DNA of 64,000 bases, taken from contig NW_004955476.1 in the NCBI RefSeq assembly GCF_000276665.1, positions 10,655,165 through 10,719,164 on the forward strand, written 5' to 3'. This stretch comes from Chinchilla lanigera (taxonomy: Eukaryota; Chordata; Mammalia; Rodentia; Chinchillidae). Below the pieces are notes generated by a model. It did not search any database and was not told the origin of the DNA. It saw only the letters and a program-made list of their open reading frames with translations. The translations under genes and the position numbers were made by a program. Shown piece after piece: positions 39,306 through 52,899 of this stretch (position 1 is the stretch's first letter; each line of letters begins with the position of its first letter).

Positions 39306-40817
39306 TTCATCTCCAGGAGACTGTGGGTGCTGCGGGAGAGCAGATTGTTATGATTACTCCTTCCCTTCAACAGCTTCAGAGTTCAATCTTCAAATCCCAC
39401 AGAAGTTATGACACCATTCAAAATCACTTACTTATGCTAAATACGCAAGTACATTCTGATTTTTGGTAGAACATTTCAAGATAAAAGCTAGAAATATGTG
39501 TGGCACGAAAAACAAAAAATTTAAGAACTGCTTTGAATGTTTTAATACTAATATTTTTCTATGTCAGAAATCTTCATAAGGCGATTAAGGCCCTAATCTC
39601 CACAAGGAAATGAATTCACTAATGTGAAGAAAGAGCAGTTTAAATACTATTGGGAAAGAGATTTTCCTAAAAATGAACATGTAAGCTATCCCACGAGTAT
39701 CACAGACATTTATAATGAGTACTTTTTAGGAAATCAGACCAAGAAACTATCTAGAAGAGTACTGAATATTTTGTTAGACAACATTAGGAAAGGAACCAAG
39801 CAATTTTGTAGGAGTGGATTATGAGTTTGGAACGGAGAATGGAAGTGCCCCGTTATAGTCCATGCTGCTTGCAGCTGTGCCTGCTGTATGTGCCGTGTTC
39901 CTAAATCTGTTCAGGGTCAAGAACTGGAGAGGTCTGACCAGTACACAGCCCATCTTGTAAAACTACAGCCTGAAGCAAGCACTTTAAAAAAGCATGACAC
40001 TTTCTAAAGGTTATAAAGAGTAAATAAACCATCAAATTACTCCTCTTTTATTGTTTTTGTAAAAACACTTAAATCCTTGTAGTCCTAAGGCAGCTAATAA
40101 AAAATAAACACTTTTAAGATTCTGTGGTCTATGATACTTTATTGAAGTTAAAGATGGGATTTTCTTACTAAATTTAATATATTTTTCTCACTGACAATTT
40201 CACAGGAATTTTTATTAAAAACTCTTAAAATCTGCTTGAAGAGTGGATAAAAGAAAAATGAAGGTTCTGATGAAAAAATAATTTTTAACAGAAAGCATGA
40301 AGTTAAACTAAAATCCTAATATAGTAGAAGCATATATTAGTGCTATTTGTTAGCCATATGGCTAATACCCATTTTATCAGCTTTCCATGTAGGACAAAGA
40401 CATATATTCTGCAATCATAGTCAGAAAGGGATATGATTCCACTCAGCATTACTCATTTTATGGGGCACTGAAATACTGCCTGATGTTATACCACACACTA
40501 CACCATAACTTCCATTTTCCCTCAAGACTTCCTTAAGAAATCACGAATTTAGACTACTTGAAACTCTACTGAATTTAATTTGTTATTTAGAATTTGAGAA
40601 TTCATGCCTATTGAAATATTTAATAGATTTAATGTGTTCCTTCTCTTCTTCATAACTGTACTGATACCTGAGACACACTATGTGATAGTGTAGTTGGTAA
40701 TTTGCATGGGATGTTGTACTTATTAAACTTTCAACTCTCCTAAGGCACAGACTGAGATAAAAATGGTTTCTAAAGTTTATCAGATGAATGCAGCTCTTAA
40801 CAGTTTAAAAGCTTCAT

Positions 40818-41020
40818 GGTAGCCTGCTGTGATTACCTCTGTATTCCCAGCACTCTGGGAAGCTGAAGTAGAAAGGTCACAAATTCAAGCCCAGACTGGG
40901 CAACTTCCTGACTTACTAAGACTTTGTCTAAAAATAAAAAATAAGAAAAAGGGCTGAGGGTGCAGCTCAGTGTGAAGACTCTGGGTTTAATCCTCAGTAC
41001 CACAAAAAAAAATAAAAGTC
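40818..41020 (+). mobile_element. B4-type SINE
   Basis: B1 half ('cccagcactctgggaagctg') then ID half ('ggctgagggtgcagctcag'). Confidence 0.82.
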
Positions 41021-41699
41021 TCATAGTAGAGGTCTTTCATCCCCACTGTACAGATAATTTGGATCAGACATGTATTTTGTTTAAAGACTTTCAACCTACT
41101 TCTAATTTTTAGAATCCAATAGGTTTCACATTAAAATCTGGCTATCTACTTTTTTCTTCAGTAAGACACAGATTTTCCAATTCAACAGAATTTCTATTCT
41201 ACTTACATCACATGCCAACTATCTAAATCCTACAGAAAGCTGAATTTGTAACCTCTGTAATTATTACTGATCATCTCTCTCCCTTATCAGTTAATCTATG
41301 GATCTATCTGACACGAGCACTTATCAGAAATAGCATCTAACTTCTAAAGTGAACATATTGTGGATTCAACATAAACTACTTTATTGATTCATATTGTTAA
41401 TTTGTAGGTCATCATTAATTGAAAACATTCCACTTTTTAAAATATTACCATTAACAATTTAGGTACATAAGGAAAAAATGAGTAATGCCCTCTCATATTA
41501 ATTACAATAAAGTCACAGAATACAGAGAGTAAAAAATGTGTCTTACTTTATTTGATGTCTATTATGCTTTCTTATTTTGACTAAAGCATTTAAACTATTA
41601 ACCCTTGACAGTATAGCATGATCTTTGCTGGCCACATTACGCCTTCCAGCTCACTTCCTATTATCTATTAGTAGAAGAGCATAACATCAGAAAGGAATA

Positions 41700-41795
41700 G
41701 GGAGAGCTGAATACCAGTCTTTTGTTCAGTCTTTGCATCTTAAGTTGGACTAGAAGCTATCTCAGATCACTTCCAGCTCAAATTTCATAATCCTG
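41700..41795 (+). mobile_element. Possible MIR 3' end
   Basis: 'Gactagaagctatctcagat' followed by 'cacttccagctc' is typical of MIR tails. It is short and diverged. Confidence 0.4.
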
Positions 41796-42756
41796 AAAAA
41801 AGTCTGATTACTCAGAATATTCCAACTTCACAGACAGAAGAATAAAGAAATGATCTTGAGAGTCAGCAATTGATATTTCATTAGAGAATGAGAAACTGAG
41901 GCAGATCCACTATCAGTCATGTGGAGACGGGCTTTGTGGTCAGGCCTCACCAAGGAGGAACCCTAGCAAAGATACCAGGATTTTAGTTGGAAACCCAAAG
42001 AGCTATGCTCTAGGAGTAGACAATGGAAATAAAAGCAGTCCTCACAAAAAGGGAAGCAGCCTCCAGTGAGCTCAGCCTATAATAAGGTCACCTGTTCAAC
42101 TCTAGCTTCCAGAAGCAAAAGTAAATCTCTCATTTAAAGCCTCAAATTATCTTTGCAATTTTTCATGAGTGAAGTCAACCATTCAATCAAAATGTGCTGT
42201 ACCTTACAGGAGATAAGGTCAAATGACCAAAAATTAAGGGAGAAAAAAGACCAAGGAAAAAGATAGAGGTGAAATGGATCTACAAAAGGTCCAGATATTG
42301 GGGTTTATGGGCAAATTTTAAACATATGTGATTGATAGGCTCAAGAAATTAATGAGAAGATGAGTTCAGCAGAAGACTGAAAATTATGAAAGAAGGATCA
42401 AGTGGAAATTTTAATACAATAAATAAAATGAAGAACTCAACAGACCGACTTTATGAGATGATTAGATGAGCTGAAGAGAGGGTAATGATGGAGAGGAAGA
42501 TGGGAGATTTGAACCAGATTGAAAAATTGATCAGGATATCCCCAAAACGTTTTCCCAAGAAATACAGAATAAGTATTTCTTCAAATTCATTAGTTTGGGG
42601 ATATTTACCAAAATTGATTACATGCTTTCCTGGAAAGTAAATCTCCACACATATTAAGAGACTGAAATTATATACAGTACCAGGACAGTAGGATTAAGCT
42701 AGATATCAATTTTTAAAAATTAATAAAAAGGGAAAGAAAATTTCCAAATATTTTTG

Positions 42757-42860
42757 TTTGTTTTGTTGTTGTTTTTGACAGGGTCCCACTCTATTGCCCA
42801 GGCTGGTCTCAAACTTATAGAATCAAGTGATCTGCCCAGCTCAGCCTCCTGAGCTCAAAC
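42757..42860 (-). mobile_element. B1-like SINE
   Basis: A T/G-rich tail precedes 'tgacagggtcccactc' and 'gcccaggctggtctcaaac'. Confidence 0.75.
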
Positions 42861-43419
42861 ATGTTTAAAAGAAGCAGTACATATACACACACCTATGTGT
42901 CAGAGAGGAAAGTACAGTGAAAACTGGAAAGTAATTTGAACCCTGTAATAATTTAAAAGACAAAATACATACAAATTTGGATCCAGCTAAAGCCAGGCTA
43001 ACAGAGAAATGTATAGTCTTACATGAGAAAGTTAATGAATTAAATATCCATTTCCACAGCTTCAAAACAAAAAGAATAGCAAATTTAATACAATAAATGA
43101 AGGAAATAACAAAGAATAGGTATTAACAAAACCTAAACAATGAAGAGTATCAACAAAACTAAAGTGTAATTTCTTGAAAAGATTAATGCAGCTGAGAAAC
43201 CCTGAGACAGGAGAGCCCAGAGTCCAGCTAGCTCGAGTCCCTTGCTGAGTTATTCCTCCATCCCGACTTCCTCACTGCCGCTCCTAGCCACAGCCTCACA
43301 GGTCTGTGCACACCATTGCTGTTATGTGGTCCGATAATATCCAGTACTGGCAGGAGTACTCAAGAAATGTGGAATGATCAAATATAGTTTGCTTGCTTAA
43401 ACTCTCTTTAAAAAAGCAG

Positions 43420-44570
43420 GAACTATCACAAAGAATCAACAACTTGGACCTCATCTTCTTAAAAAAACTTTTGCACAGCGAAAGAAACCACCAACAGAGT
43501 GAAGAGACAACCCAAAGTGTGGGAAAAAATGGTTGCCAGCTGCTTTCAGGCAAAGGATTACTATGGAGAACATGTAAAAAACTCCAAAAAATTTAACCCA
43601 CCAAATTTAAAGACCTAATCCAAAAACAGGCACCTGAGATGAATACATCCTTCTCAGATGAAGAAGTACAAGCACCAAATAAATATATGAAAAAATGTTC
43701 AACATCCCTGGTCTTTTGAGAGATGCAAATTAAAACAACACTGAGACTCCCATCCCAGAAAGAATGGCTATTATCAAGAAATCAACCAATAACAAATGCC
43801 AGAGGGGCTGCCAGGAAAAAGGAACCCTTCTGCACTGTTGGTGGGAGTGTAGACTGGTGCAACCACCATGGAAATCAGTGTGGAGATTCCCTCAAAAAAA
43901 CTAGGACTAGAGGTCCCATTTGACCCAGCTATTCCCCATCTGGGTATCTTCCCAAAAGAATTAAAAGCATCATATCACAGCAATACATAAACTCCCATGT
44001 TTATAGCAGCTCAGTTTGTAATAGCCAAGTCTTGGAAACAGCCCAAATGCCCATCAACTGAGGAATGGATAAAAAAGATGTGTTGTTTTTTTTTATATAA
44101 TGAAGTACTATTCTGCCATAAAGAAGGGTAAGCTTGAGACATTCCTAGGTAAATGGATGCACCTTGAGACCATACTGTTCAGTGAAATAAATTGGACACA
44201 TGTGTAAATACCACTTTGTTTCTCTGCTGTGAGAAACCAAAAGTGTAAATCAAGACTAAAATGTGTATTTTGTATATGGATATTATCTTCCTACTGTGAA
44301 ATAGGAAGAAAATGTTCAAATGGGGAGGGGAACAAGGGAGGAAGGAGGAGAAAAGAAGGGAAAAGTAAGAAAAAGTGATAAAAAGGGAAAAAATGGAAAC
44401 AAAGCTTTTGTAAATGAGGAGGGGAGGAGAAGTTGAAGGAAGGGTAGGGCAATAGGAAAAAAAGAATCAAGTTATATCATGTACAGGTACAAATTCTCTA
44501 TGAAGAATGTGATCATTATGTATATCTAAAATGTACCAATAAAATCTAATTGAATAAAAAATGGAAAAGA
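43420..44570 (+). mobile_element. L1 3' end, truncated (sense)
   Basis: Sense ORF2-distal sequence ('cagagtgaagagacaaccc', 'gcccaaatgcccatcaactg', 'gtgaaataaattggacac') is followed by a purine-rich 3' UTR and an A-rich end. It is 5'-truncated with several frame breaks, so not coding. Confidence 0.88.
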
Positions 44571-45096
44571 AAAAATAGGAAAAGAAAACAGAAAAGCAGT
44601 CATATTGAATTTATATTATAGTAGTTTTTGAGTTGTCACTGTCTCCAGCCCTAATTTCATAAAATTTCTTATTTTGAAATAATTTTTTTATTTACAGAAG
44701 AGTTGCAAAAATTAGAGTAACAGCAAAGTCACGATACTGAAGAAACTCTCAAAGATACTTCACAAAGCTGAAAGTACAAAGGACAAAACACAGGAAGCCA
44801 ATCCAGTCCTGGACAGGAATATTATCATCAGCAAAGGCAGGGGAATGTGCTCACTCTATCCCTAAGGTACACAGCAAGAGTAATGCAGGCAGTGCTTCAA
44901 CTAGCTTCACATAAATTTTACCAAAAAACTTTATTTCTTAGCATTTCAAATGTTCTAAATTATATTTATTGTTTATTTAGTGGACTAAATACTTTATGCT
45001 TTTTTACTTCCTGTTAAAACTGAAAACACTACATAAATGTTTTCACAAACATTTTTAAGAGTCACAGAACAGACCATAACTTTTACCATTGATTTT

Positions 45097-45249
45097 TTTT
45101 CAGTGCTAGAGATTGAACTCAGGGCTGTTATATTACTGAACTATACCCGTCCCTTTTTTAAAAACCCTTAAATCAAGGTCTCACTAAGTTGACCAGGTTG
45201 GCCTTGAACTTGAGATCCTCCTGAATCTGTGAGTGCCAAGCAGCTGGGA
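45097..45249 (-). mobile_element. B4-type SINE
   Basis: Antisense ID half then antisense B1 half. A perfect 16-bp target duplication 'ttttaccattgatttt' lies at 45081-45096 and 45250-45265. Confidence 0.93.
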
Positions 45250-45600
45250 TTTTACCATTGATTTTAAGATCACTTTGCTGGTCTTAGCATATGGGCTCAT
45301 TTGTATGGCCCCACACTATTATGCTAGAGAAAGATTTCCTGTAGCACACACACCTTCTGTGTTGGTTTGTCCACATGCTCTGTTTTATTCCTGCCTCCCA
45401 AGAATCACTAAAGGAAAATACTAAAATGTAACTGAGGAACAAATAGACGTTTCCTGAGTAAACTAGCTTGTTGATGTTACATGTTTTTCCAATAGTATGA
45501 GTATATCCATTGCTAGCAGAGGACAGCTTGCTAGGAAAGTGCGACTTAGAATTATCACAAGAAATGCTAAGTTCCAGCATCTCCTTTCAGACAAAGGGAC

Positions 45601-45700
45601 AGGGTGAGGATACAGCTCAGTGGCATAAGCACCTGCCTGGCAAGTATGAGGTCATAAGTTCAATCCCTGCTACCAAAAAAAAAAAAAAAAAAAACAACTG
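45601..45700 (+). mobile_element. ID SINE
   Basis: 'Gtgaggatacagctcagtgg' to 'aagttcaatccctgctacc' and an A run. 'Cagacaaagggac' before and 'cagacaaagagac' after are the target duplications. Confidence 0.88.
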
Positions 45701-46265
45701 CAGACAAAGAGACAAGTTAAGTGTGGAATGCATTATGTGGGGATAAGTCATTTACTTTGTACAGCTCTCCTGCAGCCTAATGGCTGCCTCTATTTCCCTT
45801 TGTTTCAAGATTTACCTTTTGAAGAAATGTTGAACAAGTCTTCATTCTTTGTGTGACAGCTCTCTAAATAGTTGACATTATTATATTTTCAGATTAAAAT
45901 ACCCCTCAGATCACTTATTCTGCACTTATTCAATGAATAGTTAATTGAATTCTTAAAGAAAAAAAGGAAAAGCTTGTCAGTAGGAGTCCTATGTGTGCTA
46001 AATGCTTCTGCAATAAGATCAAGTATGCTTTCCTTAAGGAGCAGAAAATCTTCGTGAGGGTGTTGACAGCATAAGCTATGGTAAAAAAGCTAAATAAAAT
46101 GACGTTTTGGGGAATAATTTTTTAAATAAAAACAGACAAAAAGCCACTATTCCTTTGCTAATCCTAAATTTTTCAGAAGATTTTTAAAAAGAAACACACT
46201 TTTCAAGTTAAAAATATAAACAAACCAAAACAGAATGTATAAAACACAAAAAAAAACAGAATATA

Positions 46266-46458
46266 GCCAGGTATGGTACACACACCTGTAATCCCAGCAC
46301 TCTGAGAGGCTGAGGCAGAAGAATCCCAATTTTTAGCCTAGTCTAGGCAACTTGACAAGATCCTGCCTCAAAATAAAAAATAAATGAATTCAAAGGGCTA
46401 TGGATGTAGCTCAGTGTAAAGGTCCGGAATTCAACCCCCAGTACTGCAACTAACAACA
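46266..46458 (+). mobile_element. B4-type SINE
   Basis: B1 half ('cctgtaatcccagcactctg') then ID half ('ggctatggatgtagctcagt'). The target duplication 'acagaatata' lies at 46256-46265 and 46459-46468. Confidence 0.9.
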
Positions 46459-47361
46459 ACAGAATATACGTTTTAGATATTGGCCTAAGCTGTTTCACTC
46501 AATAAAAGTGACATTTTAAGTTAATTCTGTAAAAATATTTCTTTATAATGCTTATCCAAGATACACTGTTGCAGCAGAATTTATTCTTTAAACAGATTTT
46601 TGTTATACTAACAAGGAGCTTTATATCGGATGAACACTGTATTATTCAATTTTCTGATTATACCAATAAATTTTAATCATTTTAAATCCCAGAGCAAAGT
46701 TCACCTATAATAAAAATATTTGTTTCAGGTATTTTTCTCACACTTGTAGTTTATTTTGAGGAAGCTGCCAAATTCTATCAATTCTTCTTTCTGCCTCTTT
46801 TGTTCTGTCTTCCCAATCCTGTGTAAGTCCCACTCACCTCAGCTTTACAGCAATGCTGCAACAGTTTTACTGTTTATTCCCTTCTGTCCTACACCAGCTC
46901 CAATCTATACTACACAGAATTAACAAGTGCCTTTCAAAGTTAGATCAATGCAAGCTCAGAAATTAAATACGTTTTATTAGGGGATTTGTGCAACACAAAT
47001 CTGCTGAAACCAGAATCTCTTACAATTTTACACTAGATAGCTCCTTTTAAAAAACCTGCATTATCACTTAAAAATGAGGACATTTGATTCTCTGTGCTCA
47101 GAATATTTAATACACACATTTATTGCCTCACTTACTCATGCGCTGCTTTTTTTCATTATTTAATCATTTTTTAGGTGCCCAGCTTACAAACTTCACAAAA
47201 ATATAATCTCCCAAGATCAGCCTTGGTGTCTAACCGTAGTGCTATCCATGCATTTCCAGAGACCCAATAAATAGTAACTGATCATCAAGTATTTAACAAT
47301 TTGAAAATCTCTATTATTTTGTTTAGTTTCCAAATTTTCTTATTTCCCATTTCCTGATCAT

Positions 47362-47363
<2 letters not shown>

Positions 47364-47403
<40 letters not shown>
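47364..47403. repeat. (TG)n microsatellite
   Basis: About twenty perfect TG units directly before a B4 element. They lie about 350 bp from CCDC73 exon 2, in the intron. Confidence 0.97.
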
Positions 47404-47404
<1 letters not shown>

Positions 47405-47405
<1 letters not shown>

Positions 47406-47580
47406 TAATGGAGAATGAACCTGAGGCCTTTGTATTGAACTACATCCCCAACCCTCTTTACTTCTTTGAGACAGAATCTCACTAAGTCACTAGGTTGCCC
47501 AGGCTAAGCTCGAATTTGCAATCCTCCTACCTCAGACTCCAAGATGCTGCGACTGAAGGCATGTGTCACTATATATATAG
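47405..47580 (-). mobile_element. B4-type SINE
   Basis: Antisense ID half ('gaactacatccccaaccc') then antisense B1 half ('ctttgagacagaatctcac', 'gccttcag'-side degraded). Confidence 0.8.
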
Positions 47581-47704
47581 CTAAGCATCAGCCTTAATCT
47601 GTCCTACAGTCTTTTACTTCATTTTCTGGGCTGCACATTTTCTTTCTAAATCAGGGATTATTTTGTTAGACTTTTTTCCCTTGAAAAACAAAGCAAAAAA
47701 GCTA

Positions 47705-48025
<321 letters not shown>

Positions 48026-48189
48026 TTAGGATACCAACAATGGTTGTGATATTGCATATCGTTATCTTCAAAGTAGTTGTTCAGATTACCAAATATAAGC
48101 ATGCAAGATTGGTAAAAAAAAAATTAAGCATCAACTGTTCCTTTCAATAAACCAACAGAAATCAGTAGTACAATTATCTTAGTTATCTT

Positions 48190-48935
48190 TTGCGTTTATG
48201 TATATATGTATATATTCTCCTTCCTTCTTTCTTTTCTCCCTTCTCTCATCCCAGTTGTTCTTTCCTTTTCAGCAGTTTCTTTCCCTTTCACAATACCTAT
48301 TGTACTTTTTGGATTTTGTTTACTCTTTCAGTTTCTTACACTAGGAAGACAATACGATGTTTACACTTGCGGGTCTGATTTATTTCACTTATGAGTATAG
48401 TCTCTAGTTGCATCCATTTACCTATAAAGGTAGTTTATCTTTCTTTATAGCTGAATAACACTCCATTGTATAAAAATACCACTTCTTTTTTATCCATTCC
48501 TCAGTTGATGGGCATTTGGATTGTCTCACCCCAGAAAGAATGGCTATCATCAAGAAATCAACCAATAACAAATGGGGCTGGGGATTTAGCTCAGCGGCAA
48601 AAGCGCCTGCCTGGCAAGCGCAAGGTCATGAGTTTGGTTCCAGGTACCGGAGGGAAAAAAAAAAAAAAAAAAAAGTTCTGTGCAACCAATAACAAATGCT
48701 GGCAGGGCTGTGGGGAGAAAGGAACCGTTCTCTACTGTTGATGGGAGTGTAGACTAGTACAACCACTGTGGAAATCAGTGTAGAGATTCCTCAAAAAGTT
48801 AGGATTAGAGGTCCCATTCTACTCAGCTATTCCTCTTCTGGGTATTTTTCCAGAAGAATTGAAAACATCATACTACAGCAGTATATGTGTACCCATGTTT
48901 ATAGCAGCACAATTTGTCATAGTTGAGTATTACAA
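48190..48935 (-). mobile_element. L1 3' end with 5' inversion (twin priming)
   Basis: Positions 48190-48515 are L1 3'-terminal sequence in antisense, and 48516-48935 are the adjacent upstream L1 segment in sense. The outer end of the inverted piece ('cagcacaatttgtcatag') and the inner start of the other piece ('gatgggcatttgg' antisense) are neighbours in intact L1. This is the signature of twin priming on the minus strand. Confidence 0.85.
48574..48682 (+). mobile_element. ID SINE, young, nested in the L1
   Basis: Full ID with an A tail ending 'gttctgtg'. A perfect 15-bp target duplication 'caaccaataacaaat' (48559-48573 and 48683-48697) is L1 sequence. Confidence 0.95.
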
Positions 48936-49354
48936 ATACATACTAATCAAAATTCTTAAAAACGTAATAACTTGTATCCCATAATCCTTGAGGTTTAACA
49001 CTTAACAGTTTTGTTACCATTCCTTCTCTAATCTTCATACAAAAACACTGAGCAATAGCAGTTCTATTTCTCCAAGGTGAGGTCTTTTCTGGTACCTGAG
49101 TACCTTTGAAATCCAGATTTTCTGCCTCCACACTCCAGTCTTCTCTGGGCTGGTTCCTACATTGCAGGCAACACTTAGCACTTCTTCAGTTGTTTTGTGC
49201 CTAGATGGATACATGTTCCCTTCCTAAACCTTGAACACTAATAGTAATGCAATCTTTAAACGCAATAAAAATGGAAGAGCCCTGTGGTAGGTCTTTTGCT
49301 TTAAAACCAAGGTATTTAAACATTCTCTCAACCCAGACAATGTATGACTAAAGC

Positions 49355-49770
49355 TCCAAGAAGCCCCTTTTCAACTTTTCAATTTGAAATAGTTATTGAT
49401 TCACCAGTAGTTGCAAAGAAATATACAGGGAAACCCTACGCACCACTCACTCAGCTTCCTCCAGTGTCAACAGCTTGTGTAACAAGAGCACAATGTAAAA
49501 ACATGCAATCAACACTGGAACAACCTATAGAGCTTACCAGGATCTTACCAGTTACACAGCACTCACTGCGTGTGTTGTGTGTATGCTTTTATGCACCACA
49601 CACACACACATGCATAGTTCTTTTAATCACAGCTACATGTCTGTCATGTACAGCTTCAAGTAAGTACCATGCAACCACCATCCAGATACAGAACTCTCAG
49701 TCCAACACAGACTCCCTCGTGCAGCCCCAACCCACTCCCTCCCAACATCCTTAACCCCTAGCAAACACTA
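49355..49770 (+). mobile_element. Old L1 3' untranslated region
   Basis: 'Gaaatagttattgattcacc', 'caaccaccatccagatacag' and 'ctccctcgtgcagcccc' follow the order of an ancient mammalian L1 3' UTR. A short (CA)n lies near 49600. Confidence 0.55.
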
Positions 49771-50879
49771 ATCTTAATCCGAATTGCAGAAGAACATGTT
49801 AGGAAAATTTGAATTATGCTGCATGGTGAAAGAAAAGAAACTTAAACCTATTAACTGAATTTAAAATGCTTCCGAATTGCTAATATACTTAAGAACCCAG
49901 TAGCAGCAAATACTCCTTTTAGAGGAAGGCAATTTTACTGTAGGTATCCAAGGAATCTTCGTAAGTGATTCTGCAAGGACAGCGAGTAGAACACAAAGAT
50001 AACCAGGTATGGAAGGAGACATGGTATTGTGGGAACCACCAGAAAAAAGGAAAACAGATCCTCTGGAGATTGACCTTCTCATATACAACCCATATAGCAA
50101 CTACAATATGTTTAAAGAAAGTCAAGCTTGAGACTACAGACAAAAAAGCAGTGATTTTAATCAAACTTCAAGATATTCACCAAAGTACATAATCAAAAAT
50201 AGATAATTCATATGTTTTGCAGAAAATTATCTATATAGACAAAGTCTATATTTTGGCTGCACCTCTGATGGTGTAGTAAGGACCCACAGCATATCACAGC
50301 CTCTTCAGGCCTGGGAACTGAGACTTCTGGAAAACAACTCAGCAAAAAGCAAAAGAAAAACTCCAGGAATCAAGAAAGAGCTGACAGGAAAACTGGGGGA
50401 GTGGGGAATAGAAAAAATGCAGTCTGAAATGCTAACCACAGCTCCTGAGGTGGGGGACATGGCTCCGTAAGCACAACGTAAGTCCAAGAGCACTGCTCGT
50501 ACCAAGAAAAGCCCACAGCTACTGTAAGCTGCAAATACAGTGTGAGGTTCTACTCTAAAGGTGACTCCTTCTACATGGCAGGCTAGAGCTGGGGAAGAAA
50601 TCCACTGCAGCACCACTCGTATATGGAAGTGATATAGTCAGAAGCCATTTTGGGAAGGGGTTAATTGTTTAAGATTGAGCTACTCCAGGAATCAGAAGTC
50701 AAAGAACAATCATACTTACGGGTTCTGGAGTCACCAAGCACAGTGCCTGGGTGGGAAGTGGCCACACGAGACAGTTGTGGAGAGTGGGCAGGCTAGTCAT
50801 AGATCCCCTGAGAAGTTTAAGTATCTGTGAGCTCAGGCTTGGTGGAGACAGTGGTCCCACCCTCTGTGATGAGAAGCCA

Positions 50880-51420
50880 GGTTGGTCCTGTGTGGTTTTC
50901 CAAGGGGGCTGGCTCAGAAAGTGAAAATTTTTAAATAAACCCTGCCAAGATTGCCCGCCAAAACCAGATGGACATGTCCCAAAAAGTCTGATAAAGGGAC
51001 ATTTCTTCCTTTGTGTAACCCATGCTTGTTTAACTGATGGCCTTGCAATGTAACTTGAGATGTTTAAACTCCCTCAGCAACTCATCACAACGTGCCAAAT
51101 CTGTCTTTGTACCTCTCCGCTTGCTCTCCCTTTAAAAGTTCCAAAGTCCCACTGGGCGAGGTGCTAGCTCTTTGGGAGAGATCCCAGTCAGACTCACTGG
51201 TGTAAGTAAACTGCCTCCTAAACCTTCTCCATGCTATCTCTTGCCATGTTCCATCTGTTTTCTGTAACAAAAGATCTGGCATTAAGTGCAGCAGACTGCT
51301 TGAGCCCTCTCGTTGCCTACTTCCAGCACAGAGCTCGGTGGTTTGTTTGTTTTCCCCATCTGCCAAAGCGATCAAGGATACAACTTGGTTCAAATGGTGG
51401 CCACATATCAAGGTGGAGCC
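50880..51420 (+). mobile_element. Possible ERV LTR
   Basis: A 'ctccctttaaaag' TATA-like core with flanking sequence that reads like U3/R/U5. There is no paired LTR and no coding remains next to it. Confidence 0.35.
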
Positions 51421-51713
51421 TCTAGACTAGAGTTGAGGAGGCACCTCACATGTGCATAAGCCATAAAGCTAGGAAGGGATTGCAGTGATTTGGGGCATAC
51501 AGAAGGGCACAGATACTAAAAATCACTGGAATTAATATAACCCTCAGGCAGACAAGACTCAGTATTCCCATAAAAATTAATGATAATAACATTAAGCTTT
51601 ATTAATTTTTAGCTGTTTAGTTGGCTCTATGCTATTATTGCTGAATTCTTTTCTATTGTTAATGGTGATACAGCAGAAACAAAATATATCCTAATTGTGA
51701 CTCAGTATCCCTA

Positions 51714-52084
51714 TGTTATGGTTTGTGTTTGCATGTCCCCCCAAATCCTCATGCAGTCATGGGGTGGGCTTCTAGATATATGATTGATCCATAGTCCAAT
51801 GCTGGGATTATGGGTGTGAGTGCTACACCAGCCCTGGGGCAGATAGTTTTGCATATGCAAGGGAGAGAAACAGGCTGCTTGCTGCCACTCCTCCCTTTTG
51901 TTCTTGTTGCTTTGCTGTCTTCTGCCGCCATGAACTGTTGCCCTCTGCCATGTGCCACCCTGCCTTGGAGCCAGCCAAGTATGGACTGAAACCTCCATAA
52001 ACTGTGAGCTAAATAAATCTTTCCTTCCTTAATTTTGGGCATTGGGTATTTTCTCTCAGCAATGAGAGAAAAGCAACTAAGACA
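51714..52084 (+). mobile_element. Solo LTR, MaLR-like, with 5-bp target duplication
   Basis: A 371-bp element begins TG ('tgttatggtttgtg') and ends CA ('gcaactaagaca'), with 'gagctaaataaatc' as polyadenylation signal. 'Cccta' flanks it on both sides (51709-51713 and 52085-52089), a 5-bp duplication typical of ERVL-class integration. No internal region remains, so it arose by LTR-LTR recombination. Confidence 0.9.
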
Positions 52085-52159
52085 CCCTATCTGGTAGATT
52101 CCAATACTATAGTCCCTGGAAAGAAACCACTCATCCAAACACATGAGGATTTCTTTGAC

Positions 52160-52397
52160 TCATTTCTCTTCATTTGTATTTTTGGTGGTGTTTGCTTGTT
52201 TGTCCCCTTTTGCTTTGTTTCATTTTATTTTCTTATTTTTATTTCTTTTTCTATTACCTTTTTCTAGTTTTATTTTTTATTCTTCAATTATTTATTTCAC
52301 TTCTCCTTCTCCTCCTCATCTTCCTTTTCTTTCTTTTTGAAATTTTACCTTTCATTTTTTCCTTTCTCCAACACCTCTATTATTATTATTATTATTA
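52160..52397. repeat. Pyrimidine-rich low-complexity tract ending in (TTA)n
   Basis: Mostly T and C with few purines, closing with about seven TTA units at 52378-52397. Confidence 0.85.
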
Positions 52398-52454
52398 ACT
52401 TTTAGCCATTTAGTTGGCTCTATGCTATTAATGCTGAATTCTTTTTTATTGTTT

Positions 52455-52580
52455 GTTTTTTTTTTTGGTTTTTTTTTGTTTTTGTTTTTGTTTTGTTTTT
52501 CTCCGGTACCAGGAACCAAACTCACGACCTTGCGCATGCCAGGCAGGCGCTTTTGCCGCTGAGCTAAATCCCCAGCCCCC
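52455..52580 (-). mobile_element. ID SINE, young
   Basis: Antisense ID with a long T/G-rich tail, 'ctccggtaccaggaacc' and 'gctaaatccccagcccc'. 'Cttttttattgtt' before and 'ctttttattgtt' after look like the target duplication. Confidence 0.9.
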
Positions 52581-52899
52581 TTTTTATTGTTAATGTGGTA
52601 TAGCTGTTGCACTCAGTAGATACATACTATATAACAATATTTGGGTTATCTTTGTGCTATATTCCAGATCTCTTTTCTATTGTTAAGAATAGCATAGTTT
52701 AGCTTTTATTACAATATGTCAATATCCAGTTTGTCTTTGATTCTATTATTAGTGGCAATTTCTTTGTTATTGTCAATGGTGGCATAGTTGTTACTTTTAA
52801 TTGTTTTTACTGTAGGCCAATATTTGGTTTGTCTTTGTGTCATCAACATTATCACAGTTTGTTTTCTCCTAAATGGTGCTGGACACCATGGCCCCAGAA

